64,000 bases of DNA, taken from Myxococcus flavus. GTDB lineage: Bacteria; Myxococcota; Myxococcia; Myxococcales; Myxococcaceae. The translations under genes were made by a program, and so were the position numbers. The stretch lies in assembly GCF_050038885.1 (NCBI RefSeq), contig NZ_CP143624.1:5084001-5148000 (forward strand), written 5' to 3'. The notes beneath the pieces were generated by a model. The model made no database searches, was not told the origin of the DNA, and saw only the letters and a program-made list of their open reading frames with translations. Position 1 is the first letter of the stretch. Each line of letters opens with the position of its first letter. Positions 62,584-64,000 of this stretch are shown here, piece by piece.

Positions 62584-64000
62584 ATGCCCGAGGTGAGCAG
62601 CGGTGGAGTGTGTGGGGCGTGTGGCCGGCGGCATGGGGCGGAGGCCACATGCTCGACGCTGGTGCGTGGGGACGTGGGGAGCGGGGGAGCGCCTCGCCCC
62701 AGGTGCGGCCCGGCGGTGGAGGCCGAGGACCCCTTGGTGGGTACCCGCTGTGGCAGCTTCCGCCTGGTGCGCCGCCTGGGTCGGGGCGGCATGGGCTCCG
62801 TCTACCTGGGCGAGCACGTGTCGATTGGCAGCCGGGTCGCGGTGAAGGTGCTGCACGCGCACCTGACGATGTACCCGGAGTTGGTGCAGCGCTTCCACGC
62901 GGAGGCGCGGGCGGTGAACCTCATCGGCCACGAGAACATCGTCAGCATCTTCGACATGGACGCCGCGCCGCCGCGGCCCTACCTCATCATGGAGCTGCTG
63001 GACGGAGCGCCGCTGTCGGCGTGGGTGGGAACGCCCCTGGCCGCTGGCGCGGTCGTCTCCGTGCTGTCCCAGGTATGTGACGCGCTCCAGGCCGCGCACG
63101 CGCGAGGCATCGTCCACCGCGACCTCAAGCCGGACAACATCTTCGTGGTGCGGCGGAAGCGAGGGACGCCCTCCGTCAAGGTGCTGGACTTCGGCATTGC
63201 CAAGCTGGGGGACGCGCAGATGCCCCAGACGCACGCGGGCATCATCGTGGGGACGCCCGAGTACATGGCGCCGGAGCAGTCCCTGGGGCGTGGCGTGGAT
63301 GGCCGCGCGGACCTGTACGCGCTTGGCGTCATTGCCTACCAGCTGCTCACGGGGCGACTACCCTTCACCGATGAAGGGATGACCGCGCAGCTCGTGGCCC
63401 ACCAGCTGCGGGCGCCCCCGCCGCTCAGCTCGGTGCACCCGTCCGTGCCCGCCGCGTTGGAGCGCGTCATCCTGCGGGCGTTGGCCAAGAAGCCCGAGGA
63501 CCGCTACCCGTCCATCGAGGCCTTCCGGCATGCCTTGCAGCTGGCCGTCGCCGGGGACGGGCGCGGCCCGGTGCGGAAGGTGAACCCGCCATCGCGCGCA
63601 CTCCCTGGCAGGCTCTCCGCGTCAGCCGGCGCGGCCACCGTGGCGGCGGAGCGGGCGCGCGCTCCGGCAAGCCCCGGCGCGGGGCAGTCCGCGTCCTCAC
63701 TGGGGAGCCTGCCGCAGCGTCGCCCGGCCCATGTCGTGACGTCGCGCTCATCCGGCGTGGAGTTGCCAGTGCAGGTCGTGCTGCGCCCTGGGGACAGTCC
63801 GGTGCGGCTCAGGGGCAGCGGTCTGTCGCGCGGCGGCCTGTTCCTCCATGGCGGGCACGTCCTCCCGCCGTTGTGCTCGAGGCTGCCGGTGGTGTTGGAG
63901 CTGGAGTCGGGGCCGCTGTCGGTCCTGTGTGAGGTGGTCCGGCTCGTTCCGCCCGCGCAGGCGCGCGTCTGGGGCATGCCCACGGGCTTTGGCGTCCAGT
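62584..64000 (+). CDS. Ser/Thr protein kinase with a PilZ-like domain (partial)
   Basis: The frame starts at ATG 62584 with GGGGGGAGGC just before it and stays open to the window edge (472 codons). Residues 8-25 hold CGACGRRHGAEATC, a short Cys/His patch seen at the start of many myxobacterial kinases. Kinase: GRGGMGSVYLG (from residue 64), VAVKVL, HRDLKPDN (near 178), DFG (near 202), APE. All catalytic residues are present. After a linker of about 90 residues, residues 385-472 look PilZ-like (GSGLSRGGLFL; GFGVQ), but the c-di-GMP motif is degenerate (GLSRGG for [D/N]xSxxG). The C-terminus is missing. Confidence 0.88.
   Translation, partial: MPEVSSGGVCGACGRRHGAEATCSTLVRGDVGSGGAPRPRCGPAVEAEDPLVGTRCGSFRLVRRLGRGGMGSVYLGEHVSIGSRVAVKVLHAHLTMYPELVQRFHAEARAVNLIGHENIVSIFDMDAAPPRPYLIMELLDGAPLSAWVGTPLAAGAVVSVLSQVCDALQAAHARGIVHRDLKPDNIFVVRRKRGTPSVKVLDFGIAKLGDAQMPQTHAGIIVGTPEYMAPEQSLGRGVDGRADLYALGVIAYQLLTGRLPFTDEGMTAQLVAHQLRAPPPLSSVHPSVPAALERVILRALAKKPEDRYPSIEAFRHALQLAVAGDGRGPVRKVNPPSRALPGRLSASAGAATVAAERARAPASPGAGQSASSLGSLPQRRPAHVVTSRSSGVELPVQVVLRPGDSPVRLRGSGLSRGGLFLHGGHVLPPLCSRLPVVLELESGPLSVLCEVVRLVPPAQARVWGMPTGFGVQ

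Overview
The window is a very GC-rich, densely packed chromosomal segment with strong G/C preference at third codon positions. Its gene content points to a myxobacterium of the Myxococcaceae (Myxococcus/Corallococcus type). It holds an Oar-type TonB-dependent transporter beside a TonB/ExbB/ExbD/ExbD set, a DUF2378 protein (a family known from Myxococcales), a eukaryotic-like Ser/Thr kinase joined to a PilZ-like domain, two giant low-complexity TPR or coiled-coil proteins, and many Cys-anchored lipoproteins. No rRNA, tRNA, CRISPR, insertion sequence, prophage or integrase was recognised. It reads as core chromosome, with small patches of repeat expansion.

Layout. 1-5.4 kb: the start of a divergent DUF2058-type gene, a lipoprotein, a small basic protein, an M3-like zinc peptidase, an RluA-family pseudouridine synthase and a family 2 glycosyltransferase. 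5.5-10.8 kb: a 1786-residue TPR protein with long Pro/Ala-rich linkers. 10.8-16.7 kb: an outer-membrane barrel protein, galU with a translationally coupled exported protein, a GST and priA. 16.7-22.3 kb: an 1881-residue protein with a receiver-like N-terminus, about 970 residues of Ala/Glu/Arg coiled coil, a DUF4388-like segment and a degenerate J-like end. 22.4-26.4 kb: peptide deformylase, endonuclease III, threonine aldolase followed by a 91-bp tandem array that copies its own 3' end, an M23 peptidase lipoprotein and HU. 26.7-38.3 kb: a beta-helix lipoprotein, a membrane-anchored hydrolase, pssA, cinA, a multi-pass membrane protein, a DUF1285 protein, recA, NDH-2 and a YifB/ComM ATPase. 38.5-46.6 kb: a membrane protein, a DUF2378 protein, and the divergent exbD-exbD-exbB-tonB and oar-lipoprotein units. 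46.6-56.6 kb: a radical SAM protein, several small-family proteins, plsY, an RlmL-like methyltransferase and FtsK. 56.8-62.4 kb: a zinc-ribbon protein and gatCAB, then a convergent nitrilase-like protein lacking its catalytic cysteine and a 2-oxoglutarate oxygenase. 62.6 kb to the end: a Ser/Thr kinase cut by the window edge.

How the genes fit together. The Ton genes (proton channel ExbB/ExbD, energy coupler TonB, receptor Oar) form one functional module read from back-to-back promoters. In M. xanthus, Oar with Ton energisation is established as needed for development and for PopC protease export. gatCAB makes Gln-tRNA(Gln) and/or Asn-tRNA(Asn) by transamidation. pssA and plsY serve phospholipid synthesis, galU makes UDP-glucose, and recA, priA, ftsK, nth and HU serve the chromosome. 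I see no dedicated defence or mobile system. The most unusual items are the two giant proteins, the self-copying 3'-end repeat array, the Cys-less nitrilase homologue, the acidic insertion inside the FtsK motor, and a repeated element in the tonB/oar intergenic region.
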